Source: Deltaproteobacteria bacterium (lineage in GTDB: Bacteria; Myxococcota; UBA796; SXON01). Taken from it: a stretch of DNA of 29,570 bases. This document shows, one piece after another, positions 15,205 through 24,170 of this stretch. The position numbers and the translations under genes are program-made. Every line of letters starts with the position of its first letter. Position 1 is the stretch's first letter. The stretch covers positions 1-29,570 of the forward strand of contig CANKNP010000014.1 in the NCBI GenBank assembly GCA_947483545.1, read 5' to 3'. Below the pieces are notes generated by a model, which saw only the letters and a program-made list of their open reading frames with translations, was not told where the DNA came from and made no database searches.

Positions 15205-15264
15205 CCCCGAGGGGTAACCGATAGGCTCCTCGCCACCCGTCCGTTGGCAGGCCAAACCACCGGG

Positions 15265-16107
15265 CTACCACTCCCCGATCACGAGCGCTCCGACCCCACA
15301 CCCGACGAACAACACCCCCGCGCCGATGGACCCGAAGAACTCCGTGTTCGTGCGGTTCTTCAGCGACGTCAGCTCCTGGATCGAGTCGTCCTCCCGGTAC
15401 GCATTGAACTCCTGACGGGAGCTCGCGGAGAGGGCGTAGAGCGTGCCGGAGGCGATGGCCGCGACGCCAGCGCCGATCAGAAGCGGCACCTTGGGGCTCA
15501 GAGGGCGACGAACGGCGGTGCCGGCTGCGATGGCCATGGGCACGGCATCGTAGGCGGGGAGCGGGTCGCCAGGGAGCACGTAGCGGGTGGCGGTCACCAC
15601 ACCCGCGGCGTCCTGGATCTGCACGATGGTGGGGAGCCCGGGGCGTTGGGTGCCCGCCTCGGTGACGAGCGCCAGCGAGCCGTCGAACAGGACCGCGCCG
15701 GTTCGGGGGGCGGCGATCACGCTGGAGAGCACGGATGCAAGGTCGATCGCGGTGTAGTGCGTGCGGACCGAGTGGCCCGGCGGGATCAGCGTGTCGGGAA
15801 AGACGTACGCGGGGTCGAGGGCGCGGGCCGCCGCGAAGGCCTGATCCGCGCGCGTGGGATCGCGCTCGATGAAGTAGCGGAGGCCGAGCACACGCAGGTA
15901 GTGCGCGGCGACGTCGGCGGGTACGACGTCATCGATGCAGGGCAGGATCAGCGAGGCCTCGTCGAGGCTCAGGGAAAAGGTCTCGACCTCGAAGGTGGCG
16001 TAGGCCTGCTCGGCGGACTCGACCTTCGCGGAGAGCTCGGCGGCGTGCGTGGGGATCGGGCAGACGGGGGCGGCGAGGGCGAGGGAGAGGAGGAGGAGGA
16101 GGGGCAT
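15265..16107 (-). CDS. Exported protein with C-terminal membrane segments, unknown function
   Basis: The 280-residue protein starts with a strong signal peptide (MPLLLLLSLALAAPVCP). The mature N-terminal half is helical and repeat-like: VPADVAAHYLRVLGLRYFIE, then DPTRADQAFAAARALDP, a TPR-like unit, and a Pro-rich YVFPDTLIPPGHSVRTHY stretch. A beta-rich middle part (VLFDGSLALVTEAG) follows. The C-terminal 75 residues hold two hydrophobic segments (VPLLIGAGVAAIASGTLYAL and FGSIGAGVLFVGCGVGALVI). Proteins with a TPR-like start, a PPGH-like motif and two C-terminal membrane helices recur in Myxococcota; I have no functional name. GGAG lies five bases before ATG at 16107. It follows the FG-GAP gene by 17 bp. 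Confidence 0.75.
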   Translation of the reverse strand: MPLLLLLSLALAAPVCPIPTHAAELSAKVESAEQAYATFEVETFSLSLDEASLILPCIDDVVPADVAAHYLRVLGLRYFIERDPTRADQAFAAARALDPAYVFPDTLIPPGHSVRTHYTAIDLASVLSSVIAAPRTGAVLFDGSLALVTEAGTQRPGLPTIVQIQDAAGVVTATRYVLPGDPLPAYDAVPMAIAAGTAVRRPLSPKVPLLIGAGVAAIASGTLYALSASSRQEFNAYREDDSIQELTSLKNRTNTEFFGSIGAGVLFVGCGVGALVIGEW

Positions 16108-16124
16108 GGGGGCTCCGGGGGCGG

Positions 16125-17741
16125 CTAGAAGTTGGAGCCGAGGACGAGGTAGACTGCGCCAGCGTCGGTGCCACCAGCGTCGTGCCGGCTGACGCCAATC
16201 AGGAGATCATCTCGGCCGTCCGCGTCCACGTCGCCCGCGCCTGCGACCACGCCGAAGAATGCATCGTAGTAGGCTTCACCTGTGAGCGTCCCGTTCGCGT
16301 CGCCGTCGTCAATGACCCCAGAGATGGGCCCAAAGAAGACGTAGTTGGCGCCCGGATATGCATAGGCTTCCCCCGCGTCTGCGGCGTGAATCAGAATGTC
16401 CGAATACCCGTCCTCGTTGACATCGCCCACTCCGGCGACACTGTCGCCGAAGCTAGCGCCGTCGTCGCGGTGTTCGATCACCGCGTCGGCGTCCGCCAAG
16501 CCGCCGGAGGTGGAAAGGGGACCCAATTGCAGGTAGGCGCAACCGTTCCGGTTGAATCCGGCGTAGGAAGCCCCGATGAGGAGATCCGAGTATCCGTCGT
16601 CGTTCACATCGCCCGCGTCGGAGATGGAAACGCCAGCGAGTTGGGCGATCGGGTATCCATATGCGTTGTCGCTGCTGACTTCGCCCTCGAACCGCGCGTC
16701 CGCGTCTGCCAGCCCCACCGCTCCGGTGACGGGCCCCAACAGCCCGTAGACCACGCCGATGCTGTCCGTCCCGTCCACGTCGACATACGGCGCCCCCACG
16801 GCGATGTCGTGGAGCCCGTCCCCATCGAAGTCTGCCCCTCCGGCGATCGCCGAGCCCGCGTAGTCACTTGCAGCTTCGCCGTAGATGCTCGCCGTCGCGG
16901 ACGCCAGGTCTACCGTCCCGGTCGTGGGCACGGGAATCAGATACACGGCACCGGCGTCGGTGGCGGCGGCGTCGTCGTATGCAACACCGACGAGCAGGTC
17001 GAGGGACCCGTCTCCATCGACATCGCCGGCCCCCGCGATGTCCCCGAGCGTGAGCATGGTGACCGTCGCGTCAGCCGCGGCGCTTGAATAGCTGCCAGAG
17101 AGCGGGCCTTGGAATACCGCCACGCTCGTGGGGCTGTTCAGGCCGACTGCGACATCGTCGTAGCCGTCCCCGTCGATGTCACCGAGGTCCGCGACCCCCG
17201 AACCGGCCTGAGTCGCCGCACGCGCGCCGTAGATGTCTGCGCAGCTATCCGCGAACGTGGCGCTCTCAGCCACCGGCCCACACATGACATACGCCACCCC
17301 CTCACTACTTGATGCCCCGGACAGGTCCTCCCCATGCACTCCGACCAGAAAATCCCCATACCCATCCCCGTTCGTATCCCCGGCCGCAGTCAAAAACATC
17401 CCAACGTAGTCGGAGGGGTCATCCCCGATCAGCTTCGCATCCGCGTCCGCGAGGGAAATGTCACAATCCCCGGTTGCCGGGTTGATCGCCGCGTTCGTGT
17501 CATTACAGTCGGTCGCGTTGACCACCGTGTCGAGGACCGGATCGCACGACGGTGTTGCAGCCCCGTATCCGTACCCATCGCCGTCATTGTCCGCGTAGTA
17601 GTTGGTCTGACTCGTGCCGTCGCGGTCGACGGTGAACGTGTCGCCTGCGACCGTGTTGCCTGCGACCGTAACGGTGCCGTTGAGCCCGGGTGCGCTGCCG
17701 GCCCCCGTGACGTGGAGTGTCAGCTGGCTGATGCACCCCAT
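16125..17741 (-). CDS. FG-GAP/integrin-like beta-propeller protein with MopE motif, apparently missing its 5' end
   Basis: The 538-residue frame has a MopE-type metal-binding motif near the start (YADNDGDGYGYG, then TDCNDTNAAINP). Seven FG-GAP repeats follow, each with a DxDGDG-like calcium loop: GDTNGDGYGDFLVG, GDIDGDGYDDVAVG, GDVDGDGSLDLLVG, ADFDGDGLHDIAVG, GDVNDDGYSDLLIG, GDVNEDGYSDILIH and GDVDADGRDDLLIG. Seven repeats fit one complete propeller. Such proteins are exported and bind calcium. The first ATG (17741) gives no signal peptide. Upstream the frame stays open for 15 more codons to a TGA at 17789-17787 and still reads as coding (GGGTACGHECTLMGC). A 5' truncation, or a frameshift, is likely. 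Confidence 0.82.
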   Translation of the reverse strand: MGCISQLTLHVTGAGSAPGLNGTVTVAGNTVAGDTFTVDRDGTSQTNYYADNDGDGYGYGAATPSCDPVLDTVVNATDCNDTNAAINPATGDCDISLADADAKLIGDDPSDYVGMFLTAAGDTNGDGYGDFLVGVHGEDLSGASSSEGVAYVMCGPVAESATFADSCADIYGARAATQAGSGVADLGDIDGDGYDDVAVGLNSPTSVAVFQGPLSGSYSSAAADATVTMLTLGDIAGAGDVDGDGSLDLLVGVAYDDAAATDAGAVYLIPVPTTGTVDLASATASIYGEAASDYAGSAIAGGADFDGDGLHDIAVGAPYVDVDGTDSIGVVYGLLGPVTGAVGLADADARFEGEVSSDNAYGYPIAQLAGVSISDAGDVNDDGYSDLLIGASYAGFNRNGCAYLQLGPLSTSGGLADADAVIEHRDDGASFGDSVAGVGDVNEDGYSDILIHAADAGEAYAYPGANYVFFGPISGVIDDGDANGTLTGEAYYDAFFGVVAGAGDVDADGRDDLLIGVSRHDAGGTDAGAVYLVLGSNF

Positions 17742-17827
17742 GAGCGTGCACTCATGTCCACAGGCAGTTCCCCCTCCGGCGGATTCTCACGGTAACCGAT
17801 ACACTCCCCCCACCCGCGAGCCCGCCG

Positions 17828-18646
17828 ATGAAGGTCACGACCCTGAATGTGAACGGGCTGCGCGCGGCAGAACGCCGGGGCTTCTCCGCCTGGCTCAAGC
17901 GCACACGGCCGGACGTGCTGTGTATGCAAGAGATCCGGTGCGACGAGGAGAGCCTGGGCGCCGAACTGTGGGGCCCGAAGGGGTGGAAGGTCGCGTGGAA
18001 CCCGGCGGAGCAGAAAGGCTATTCGGGTACGGCGGTGTGGGCGCGGAGCGGGCTGGTGGGGCGGGCGAGGGCGCCGATCACGTCCGGCGTCGGCCACCCG
18101 CGTGCCGATAGCGAAGGCCGGGCGGTTTGTATGCACACGCCAACTATGGACGTTTGGAGCCTGTATTTGCCGTCCGGCTCCTCCGGCCCCGAGCGGCAGG
18201 CCTGGAAGGACGAGTTTCTCCTGTACGTGCGGCCGTGGTTCGACCGGATCCTCGCGTCGGGCCGCCCTTCGCTGGTGTGTGGGGACCTGAACATCGCGCA
18301 CCAGGCCATCGACCTGAAGAACTGGAAGTCGAACCAGAAGAACAGCGGGTTCCTGCCGCATGAGCGGGCCTGGTTCACCGAGCTGCTCGCGACGGGCTGG
18401 CGGGATGTGTTCCGGGAGCTGAACCCCGAGTCGCACGCCTACTCGTGGTGGTCCCAGCGGGGGGCGGCGCGGGCCAACGACGTGGGGTGGCGCATCGACT
18501 ACGTTCTTGCAACGCCTGGAGTGGTCGTCACCTCGGCCACCATCGAGCGGGAGGCGGACCTGTCGGACCACGCGCCCGTGACAGTGGTGATCGACCCGGG
18601 GGCCGGGGTCGAGCCGTGCCCTGCGCCTCCGGTGCGCCCGCCGTGA
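17828..18646 (+). CDS. xth: Exodeoxyribonuclease III / AP endonuclease (Xth/ExoA type)
   Basis: The 272-residue protein has all family landmarks: NVNGLRAAERRG at the start, the metal-binding Glu in LCMQEIRC, GYSGTAVW, YLPSG, VCGDLNIAHQAIDLKNWK, WRIDYVLATPG and the closing SDHAPV. Enzymes of this type cut at abasic sites and trim 3' ends in base excision repair, in the cytoplasm. Length is typical. ATG at 17828 begins right at the MKVTTLNVNGL strand. It heads a four-gene overlapping block: its stop TGA lies within the GTGA of the next gene. The pairing of a DNA repair enzyme with an oxidoreductase and a kinase is unusual. Confidence 0.94.
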   Translation: MKVTTLNVNGLRAAERRGFSAWLKRTRPDVLCMQEIRCDEESLGAELWGPKGWKVAWNPAEQKGYSGTAVWARSGLVGRARAPITSGVGHPRADSEGRAVCMHTPTMDVWSLYLPSGSSGPERQAWKDEFLLYVRPWFDRILASGRPSLVCGDLNIAHQAIDLKNWKSNQKNSGFLPHERAWFTELLATGWRDVFRELNPESHAYSWWSQRGAARANDVGWRIDYVLATPGVVVTSATIEREADLSDHAPVTVVIDPGAGVEPCPAPPVRPP

Positions 18647-21048
18647 AGCGGCTCGCTGTGGCGGGCGGCGGGGTGGCGGGGCTCTCGGCCGCGCTGCACT
18701 TGCTGCAGATCGCGGAACACAGCCGCGAACCGGTCGAGATCGTGTTCATCGCGCCGTTGGTGCCGACTCCCGGCGGGGAGGGGAGCGGCCTCGGGGGCAA
18801 GGCCATGAGCCGCAGCTTTACGGGGCGCTATGACGCCGCGCACGAAAACATGGACCGGCACAGGTTCTACGGGCCGGCGATGCCGCACAGGGGCACGATC
18901 CCCCACGGATACCACGTGCTGTGGGGGTACCCGAACCTGCGCCGGATGTTGACGCGCCCGGGGGAAGGGCCGGACCTCGGCGGGATGCTGAGGCCACCGG
19001 GCGGTGCCGGCGTAATCGCGAGTTTTCAGGGGTTGCTGGATGATCCGACGCCGGGGGGCCCGGGGGTTGGGCTGATGGGGCTGTGTGATCCAGAGGCGCC
19101 GGAGACCGCCACCCGCGAGGCCACCCGAGCCCTGCTGCGGTTGCGGAGATCCCCCGTCATCCGGCCGTTCTTCCTCTTGTTCGAAGCCCTGTTCGGCGCG
19201 GTCACGGACGGGTTGGACCCGCTGGCGTTTGCGGATCTGTTGTTCGCGGGGGAGGTGGACCTGGAGATGCGGCTCGCGCTGATCGTCGCGGCCATCGAGG
19301 CGAGGGGCTGCGATCCGGAGCGCGAGACGATGGTGGTGGACGGCATGGCCCGGCCGCTCTGCGACGTCGAGTACGACGTGTGGGCGGAGGCGCTGATCCG
19401 CAATCGGGCAGGCCGATGGCTCGCGGAGCTGCACGCGGCGGCGGTCGGCGAGCCGCTCAGAGGGGCAGCGCGAGAAGTCGGCGCCCTTGTGGCGCTCCTG
19501 GGCGTGCTGGCCGACGGCGCGCGAGGACCTGCGCTGGACAGCCCCTCCGATGTGCGCGTCGTCTGGGGGGCCATCCACACGATCCTGGACCAGCTCCCCG
19601 CCGCCGCGAATCGACTCGCCAGCGGCAACTACCCGGTTTGGCGCACGCTTCACTTCCGCTTCGCGCCCGACGCGACGTTCGCCTCGCCCTACAGCTTCGA
19701 CGCCGCCCAGGCCATCCGCTCGCTCGCCTTCTGCTTCCTCGAGCCGAAGGCCTCTCGGATGTGGTCCCCCGACGGCGGCCGGATCCAAGCGCTGTGGCTC
19801 CGGCTCTGGGAACAGATCCGGGCCTCCGCCGCGCGCCTTCCGCACGTCACGTTCACCGTCTACGAGGGCCGTGTACACGCCGTGATCGACGCGCCCGCGG
19901 GCGTCCGGCTGGAGGTCGGGCAGACCCGCGGCCACGGCCCCCGCTCCCAGGGAAAAGACCTCGGCTACCCGCACCAGCCCGACCTCCGACCGCCGATCGC
20001 GCCGCAGAACCTGCAGGATCTCGGCACCTTCGACGCGTTCATTCCCGCCATGCCGCCCGCCCTGCTCGCCGACATCCTAAGCAAGGAGGCGTTCGGGCCG
20101 GCGCGATCCCAGCTTGCGCCGCTTGCTGGCCTCGCGACGATGTCTACCGAGCTCCTGATTTGGACGCGGGAGCCCATCACCTACGCGCCCGCCGCCCGGG
20201 AGGGTTTGCGCGCCGCCGCGATCACCGGCTTGGAAGGCCCGTTCTGCCTGCTGGCGGACTACCGCTGTGGTCTCTGGTCCGACGCCGCCCTTGCGGCGGA
20301 AGATCCGTTCGGCACCGGGGATTTTCGCGGCGCCGTGATCGAGAGCTGCGGCGGCTATGCCGATCTCTGGGCTTCGAAGGATCGCGACGATGCCTTCGGC
20401 TGGCCGACGGAAGCCAAGGAGGCCATCCGGGGCTTGCTCGACGACCCGGCACGGTTCGAGACACGCGACCTCAGACCCTGGCCGCACGACGACTCGGGGC
20501 GTTGGAAGGGCCGAGTGGCCGATGGCACGTGGCGAGAGAGCGAGATGGAGGGATCCTTCGCGGGCTGGTTCCTTGCCAGTCGTTGGATGGTGTGGGCGTA
20601 CCTGAACCAGCTCTCGCAGTGTCAGGCGCTGGGCGCGCTCGCGACCCGGCAATTTGCCTACTACGCGGGCCTCGTCGATCCCCGCGGGGTCCCGGAGGGC
20701 GAGCTGGCAGCGCCCTCCTCGACGCTCCTGTCCGAGGTCCGCTGGGTCGTGATGCGGAACGCGAACCGCCGGAGCCGGTTCTTCAACCCAGGGGTCGGGG
20801 ACTGGGGGCGTCGCCCGGTCTCCGGCCTCGCGCTGACAGGCACCACGCGAGTCTTCCCCGCCGGGGATTGGACCCGCAACGGCCTCGACGTCGTCTGCAT
20901 GGAGGCCGCCTGCATCTCGGCCATGCGCGCCGCCGAGGGCTCGTGGACGCGAGCGTTCGGTCACGTGCCGAAAGGGACCCCCACCCCGATCCGCGTCCTG
21001 CCGCCGGCGACATGGTACTCCGGAAATGATCCGTTGGATCGAGGGTGA
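18643..21048 (+). CDS. Large FAD-dependent amine-oxidase/carotenoid-desaturase-like protein
   Basis: The 801-residue protein starts with a Rossmann FAD-binding motif (AGGGVAGLSAALHLL, glycines 8, 10 and 13). It continues with GSGLGGKAMSRS and HGYHVLWGYPNLRRML, matching the HGxH...Y.N pattern of plant-type phytoene/zeta-carotene desaturases. The closing motif is TTRVFPAGDWTRNGLDVVCMEAACISAM. The middle (about 110-330) is a large insert of helices absent from typical 450-500-residue relatives. It probably oxidises a hydrophobic or amine substrate; the true substrate is unknown. No signal peptide. The GTG start overlaps the xth stop by 4 bp, and the next gene's GTG overlaps its own stop by 4 bp, so the whole block is likely one operon. 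Confidence 0.8.
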   Translation: MKRLAVAGGGVAGLSAALHLLQIAEHSREPVEIVFIAPLVPTPGGEGSGLGGKAMSRSFTGRYDAAHENMDRHRFYGPAMPHRGTIPHGYHVLWGYPNLRRMLTRPGEGPDLGGMLRPPGGAGVIASFQGLLDDPTPGGPGVGLMGLCDPEAPETATREATRALLRLRRSPVIRPFFLLFEALFGAVTDGLDPLAFADLLFAGEVDLEMRLALIVAAIEARGCDPERETMVVDGMARPLCDVEYDVWAEALIRNRAGRWLAELHAAAVGEPLRGAAREVGALVALLGVLADGARGPALDSPSDVRVVWGAIHTILDQLPAAANRLASGNYPVWRTLHFRFAPDATFASPYSFDAAQAIRSLAFCFLEPKASRMWSPDGGRIQALWLRLWEQIRASAARLPHVTFTVYEGRVHAVIDAPAGVRLEVGQTRGHGPRSQGKDLGYPHQPDLRPPIAPQNLQDLGTFDAFIPAMPPALLADILSKEAFGPARSQLAPLAGLATMSTELLIWTREPITYAPAAREGLRAAAITGLEGPFCLLADYRCGLWSDAALAAEDPFGTGDFRGAVIESCGGYADLWASKDRDDAFGWPTEAKEAIRGLLDDPARFETRDLRPWPHDDSGRWKGRVADGTWRESEMEGSFAGWFLASRWMVWAYLNQLSQCQALGALATRQFAYYAGLVDPRGVPEGELAAPSSTLLSEVRWVVMRNANRRSRFFNPGVGDWGRRPVSGLALTGTTRVFPAGDWTRNGLDVVCMEAACISAMRAAEGSWTRAFGHVPKGTPTPIRVLPPATWYSGNDPLDRG

Positions 21049-24000
21049 TCGGAGTCGGCACCCGCGCGGGGCGCTGGACCACGATCCGACCGCTGGGAGA
21101 GGGCGGCAGCGGTTCAGTGTGGCTCGGAGAGGACCCGCTCGGGGAACAAGCCGCCCTGAAGTTCTACCCGCGGCTCCAAGCATCGCGCAGCGAGTTCCGT
21201 CGGGAGGCCGCCGCTGCCCTGCACAAGCATCACCCGAACCTCCTCCGTCTCGTGGACGCCGGGATGTTGGACGATCACACGCCGTGGCTCGCGCTCGGCT
21301 TCGTGAACGCGCCTGATCTCCGTACCACCCTGGAGAGGGGGAGCCTGACGCCCCGGCAGGCCGTCGCCCTGGGGATGGAGGTGTTCGCGGCGCTCGACGC
21401 GCTCCACCGCGGGGGCTTCGCGCACGGGGATGTGAAGCCTGAGAACGTCCTTTATGACGGCCTCGTCCGCCTCGTGGACTTCGGTCGAGCGCGCCTGCAC
21501 CACCTCTACGGGGATGGCGCCGTGTTTCCGGGCACCCCGCCCTACATGCACCCCAGCTTGTTCCGGGGCGGGTCGCCCACGCCTTCGACCGACTGCTTCG
21601 CCACCTGGGTGATGCTGCAGGAGTGCTTCGCAGGGGCCCGCCCCTTCTCGGCCGCCCAACTCTCGGGGGGTCAGCCCCTGCCAGCCTACCAGCCCCTCGG
21701 CAATGAGGAGCTGGACCCGCTGATCGAGGCGGGCATCACCGGACGGCTGTCCGACGCCCGGGTCAGCTGGCTGGCCCTCGCCCGCTACGGGCTCGGCAGG
21801 CGCGATCTCCCCGTCCCACCACCAAGGCCAGCCGAGCTGCCTCCGGCCTTCTTGGAGCGGGTCCTTGGGGCAGCCCGCGGCGGCGCCCACGTCACGCTCG
21901 TCGGCGACCCGGAGATCGCTGGACGCGTGCTCGGCTGGCTGCATCGGCGGTGGGTGATGGAGGGCGGCACCGTACTCTGGACCCGCGCCGGTTGGGGAGC
22001 GCCGGACGCGCCGCTCTCGGGGGTGCTGGCGCTCGCGAGCCACGCAGCGGAGGGGCTCGAAGAGGCAGACCTCGCGCGTGTGGAGGCGGAGCTGGGGCCT
22101 CTGGGCGGGCACCTGCTCGCGGCGTCGCCCGCCACCCGGGCCTGGCTGAGGGCAGGCGACGTCGAGGCGCGGACCGCCACGCAGCTCCACCTCGCGCTTG
22201 TCACCTTCCTCGCGGCGTGCCCAAGGCCGCTCCTGGTGATCGCGGAGGGGCTTGATCGCATCGATGGATCCAGCAGGCGCCTCCTCGCCGGGCTCGCGCT
22301 CCGGGACGTGGTGGTGGTTGGCTCGGCAGAGCCCGACGCGCCGCACGGGCTCTCCAGGGAGGTGACGCTGCCCCCCGCCCCGAGCCCCACCGTCGTCGCG
22401 CTGGACCCAGCAGGCGCGGACCTGCATCGCCGCGCGACGACGCTGGGCCTCCCGTATGGGCGGCATCTGGCGACTGCGGCGGCGCTGACCGAGGAGGCCG
22501 TCGCGGCCCACGCGCTGGACGCGGAGGCTGCGGGTGCAGCTCGCTGGACAGGCGCCGAGCTGGTGGCACGCTCGACGGAGCCGGCCAGCCCCGCGGAGGC
22601 GCAACGCGACGCGCAGGAGGCTGCCGCACGGCTCGACCCAGCCCAGGATCCACTGCTGGTCGCACGGTTCGCGTCGATCGGCCAGGACCAGGAGCGCCTT
22701 GCGACCGTGCTTGAGGCGGCCGTCGAAGAAGCACTGCGGCTCGATCCCAGCGTCGCGCTGGCGCTGCTGCTCGCCGACCGATCGCTACAGAGCGCCCCCG
22801 GCCTCTTGCGCGCCTTTCACATCGCCGTGGTGGCCCGGGACATGAACGTCGCCGCCGACCTGCTCGGCCGGGTGCAGCGGGCCGCGGGCGTCCTGGATGC
22901 GGACCGCTTCGAGGTGGAGGCGGAGTTCGCGTTTCGCACAGGGCAGATCGTGCCCGCCGTGGCGGCGTACCGGCGCGTCGCGGCGTGCCTCGGTCGCCCG
23001 CTCCACCTCGGGGTTCGTGGGTTCGTCCAAGACGTGGTGGCAGCCCTCCGGGTCTGGCGGGGGCGCCCCTCCTCGCCGCGCCCGGACCCTCGTCTGGCGC
23101 GGGTCTTTGAGCGCCTCCACGACCTTCACTTCACGCACGACCACGGTCCGATGCTTCGATTGCACGCGCTGTGGCAGGAGGCGGCGCCTGGGTCCATCCG
23201 CGTGCGGGCGATGGACATCGTCTGGCGCGCGGCGCTCGGCCGGGGCGCGGACGCGGGGATGCGCTACGACGCGCTCTGGAGCGAGATCTCCGAGCACACG
23301 GACCCGACGGGCGCCGCCGTGGTGCTCTTGCACCGGGGGATCGCCCGGAGCTGGACCGGCGACGTAGCGGACGCCCATGTGGACGCGCTCGCCGCCGCGG
23401 AGCGCCTGCTGGGCGCGGGGGATCCCTACCTCGCCGCCCTGGCGGTCGGCACGCTGGCCGTCTGCGCGTTCCACCTCGGAGATCCGGGCCCGCTCGCGCG
23501 GGTGAGCGACCGCCTCGCAGAGCTGGTTCACAGGACCGGCGACAGCCGCGCCGGGGGGTGGGTCACCGCGTCCGAGGCCCAGATCGCCTGGATGGAGGGA
23601 GCCGTGGACGAGGCGCTGAAACGGGCGCGGGTGTGGGTCGACGAGGCGGAGGCGCGCGAGGAGTCCACCACGGTGCTCGCCCGGCGCTTCCTGGCCGAGC
23701 TGCTCTTGGAGAAGGGGGCGTTCGCCGAAGCAAGCGCGCTGTTGCTGCACGCCTGGGCCGACCGCCGTCGATTCCGGATGCAGATGGACTTCACCGACGC
23801 GGTGGCGATCGACCTCCTCATCGCCGATGCCCAAGCGCGCCTCGCCCGGGCCGCGGGCCTGCGGGGGGTGTGGCGCTACCGGCAGGTGCTCGCGCTCCTG
23901 GTGCGCCGGTCCCCGCGGTGGCGCGCCCGGGTCACCGTCGCGTTGGCTTGGCAGGCCACCGCCCGGGGCGACCGGATCGCCGGGGAGCGCACGTTCGAGG

Positions 24001-24170
24001 AGGCGCACACCACCGCGCTCTCCGCCGGTCTCCCCGGGGACGCCTGGTGGGCGCTCCACCACGCGGCGCTCGCCCTGGGCGGGGCCGACCGCAAGGAGCG
24101 GGCTACGCTCTTCGCCCGCGCTCGCGGCTTGCGACGCCCCCTCTCCCGAGCGCCTCATGCTCCCGATTGA
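21045..24170 (+). CDS. Ser/Thr protein kinase with degenerate STAND-like ATPase and helical-repeat C-terminus
   Basis: The 1041-residue protein begins with a eukaryotic-like kinase domain (about 10-260): glycine loop GEGGSGSV (18-25), Lys39, Glu54, HGDVKPEN (127-134) and DFG (145-147). HRD is HGD, so it is a non-RD kinase, and the APE motif reads HPS. The catalytic Asp129, Lys131, Asn134 and Asp145 are intact, so activity is plausible. Residues about 275-460 resemble the AAA/STAND module of PknK-like kinases, with LLVIAEGLDRIDGSSRRLL at the Walker B place. The P-loop place reads VGDPEIAGR without GKT/S, so ATP binding there is probably lost. The rest (about 480-1041) is TPR-like helical repeats. 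No membrane segment is seen. It overlaps both neighbours (4 bp upstream, 14 bp downstream). Confidence 0.87.
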   Translation: MIGVGTRAGRWTTIRPLGEGGSGSVWLGEDPLGEQAALKFYPRLQASRSEFRREAAAALHKHHPNLLRLVDAGMLDDHTPWLALGFVNAPDLRTTLERGSLTPRQAVALGMEVFAALDALHRGGFAHGDVKPENVLYDGLVRLVDFGRARLHHLYGDGAVFPGTPPYMHPSLFRGGSPTPSTDCFATWVMLQECFAGARPFSAAQLSGGQPLPAYQPLGNEELDPLIEAGITGRLSDARVSWLALARYGLGRRDLPVPPPRPAELPPAFLERVLGAARGGAHVTLVGDPEIAGRVLGWLHRRWVMEGGTVLWTRAGWGAPDAPLSGVLALASHAAEGLEEADLARVEAELGPLGGHLLAASPATRAWLRAGDVEARTATQLHLALVTFLAACPRPLLVIAEGLDRIDGSSRRLLAGLALRDVVVVGSAEPDAPHGLSREVTLPPAPSPTVVALDPAGADLHRRATTLGLPYGRHLATAAALTEEAVAAHALDAEAAGAARWTGAELVARSTEPASPAEAQRDAQEAAARLDPAQDPLLVARFASIGQDQERLATVLEAAVEEALRLDPSVALALLLADRSLQSAPGLLRAFHIAVVARDMNVAADLLGRVQRAAGVLDADRFEVEAEFAFRTGQIVPAVAAYRRVAACLGRPLHLGVRGFVQDVVAALRVWRGRPSSPRPDPRLARVFERLHDLHFTHDHGPMLRLHALWQEAAPGSIRVRAMDIVWRAALGRGADAGMRYDALWSEISEHTDPTGAAVVLLHRGIARSWTGDVADAHVDALAAAERLLGAGDPYLAALAVGTLAVCAFHLGDPGPLARVSDRLAELVHRTGDSRAGGWVTASEAQIAWMEGAVDEALKRARVWVDEAEAREESTTVLARRFLAELLLEKGAFAEASALLLHAWADRRRFRMQMDFTDAVAIDLLIADAQARLARAAGLRGVWRYRQVLALLVRRSPRWRARVTVALAWQATARGDRIAGERTFEEAHTTALSAGLPGDAWWALHHAALALGGADRKERATLFARARGLRRPLSRAPHAPD

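Noticed and set aside
15112..16128. 338-residue plus-strand frame rich in Gly, Arg, Asp and Glu
   Set aside because: It is opposite the signal-peptide protein and the HEAT gene start, and its composition is that of a shadow frame.
16182..17087. 301-residue plus-strand frame with Val-rich repeats
   Set aside because: It is the regular antisense echo of the FG-GAP repeats.
17720..18571. 283-residue minus-strand frame opposite xth
   Set aside because: It is a shadow of the clear exonuclease gene, with no domain of its own.
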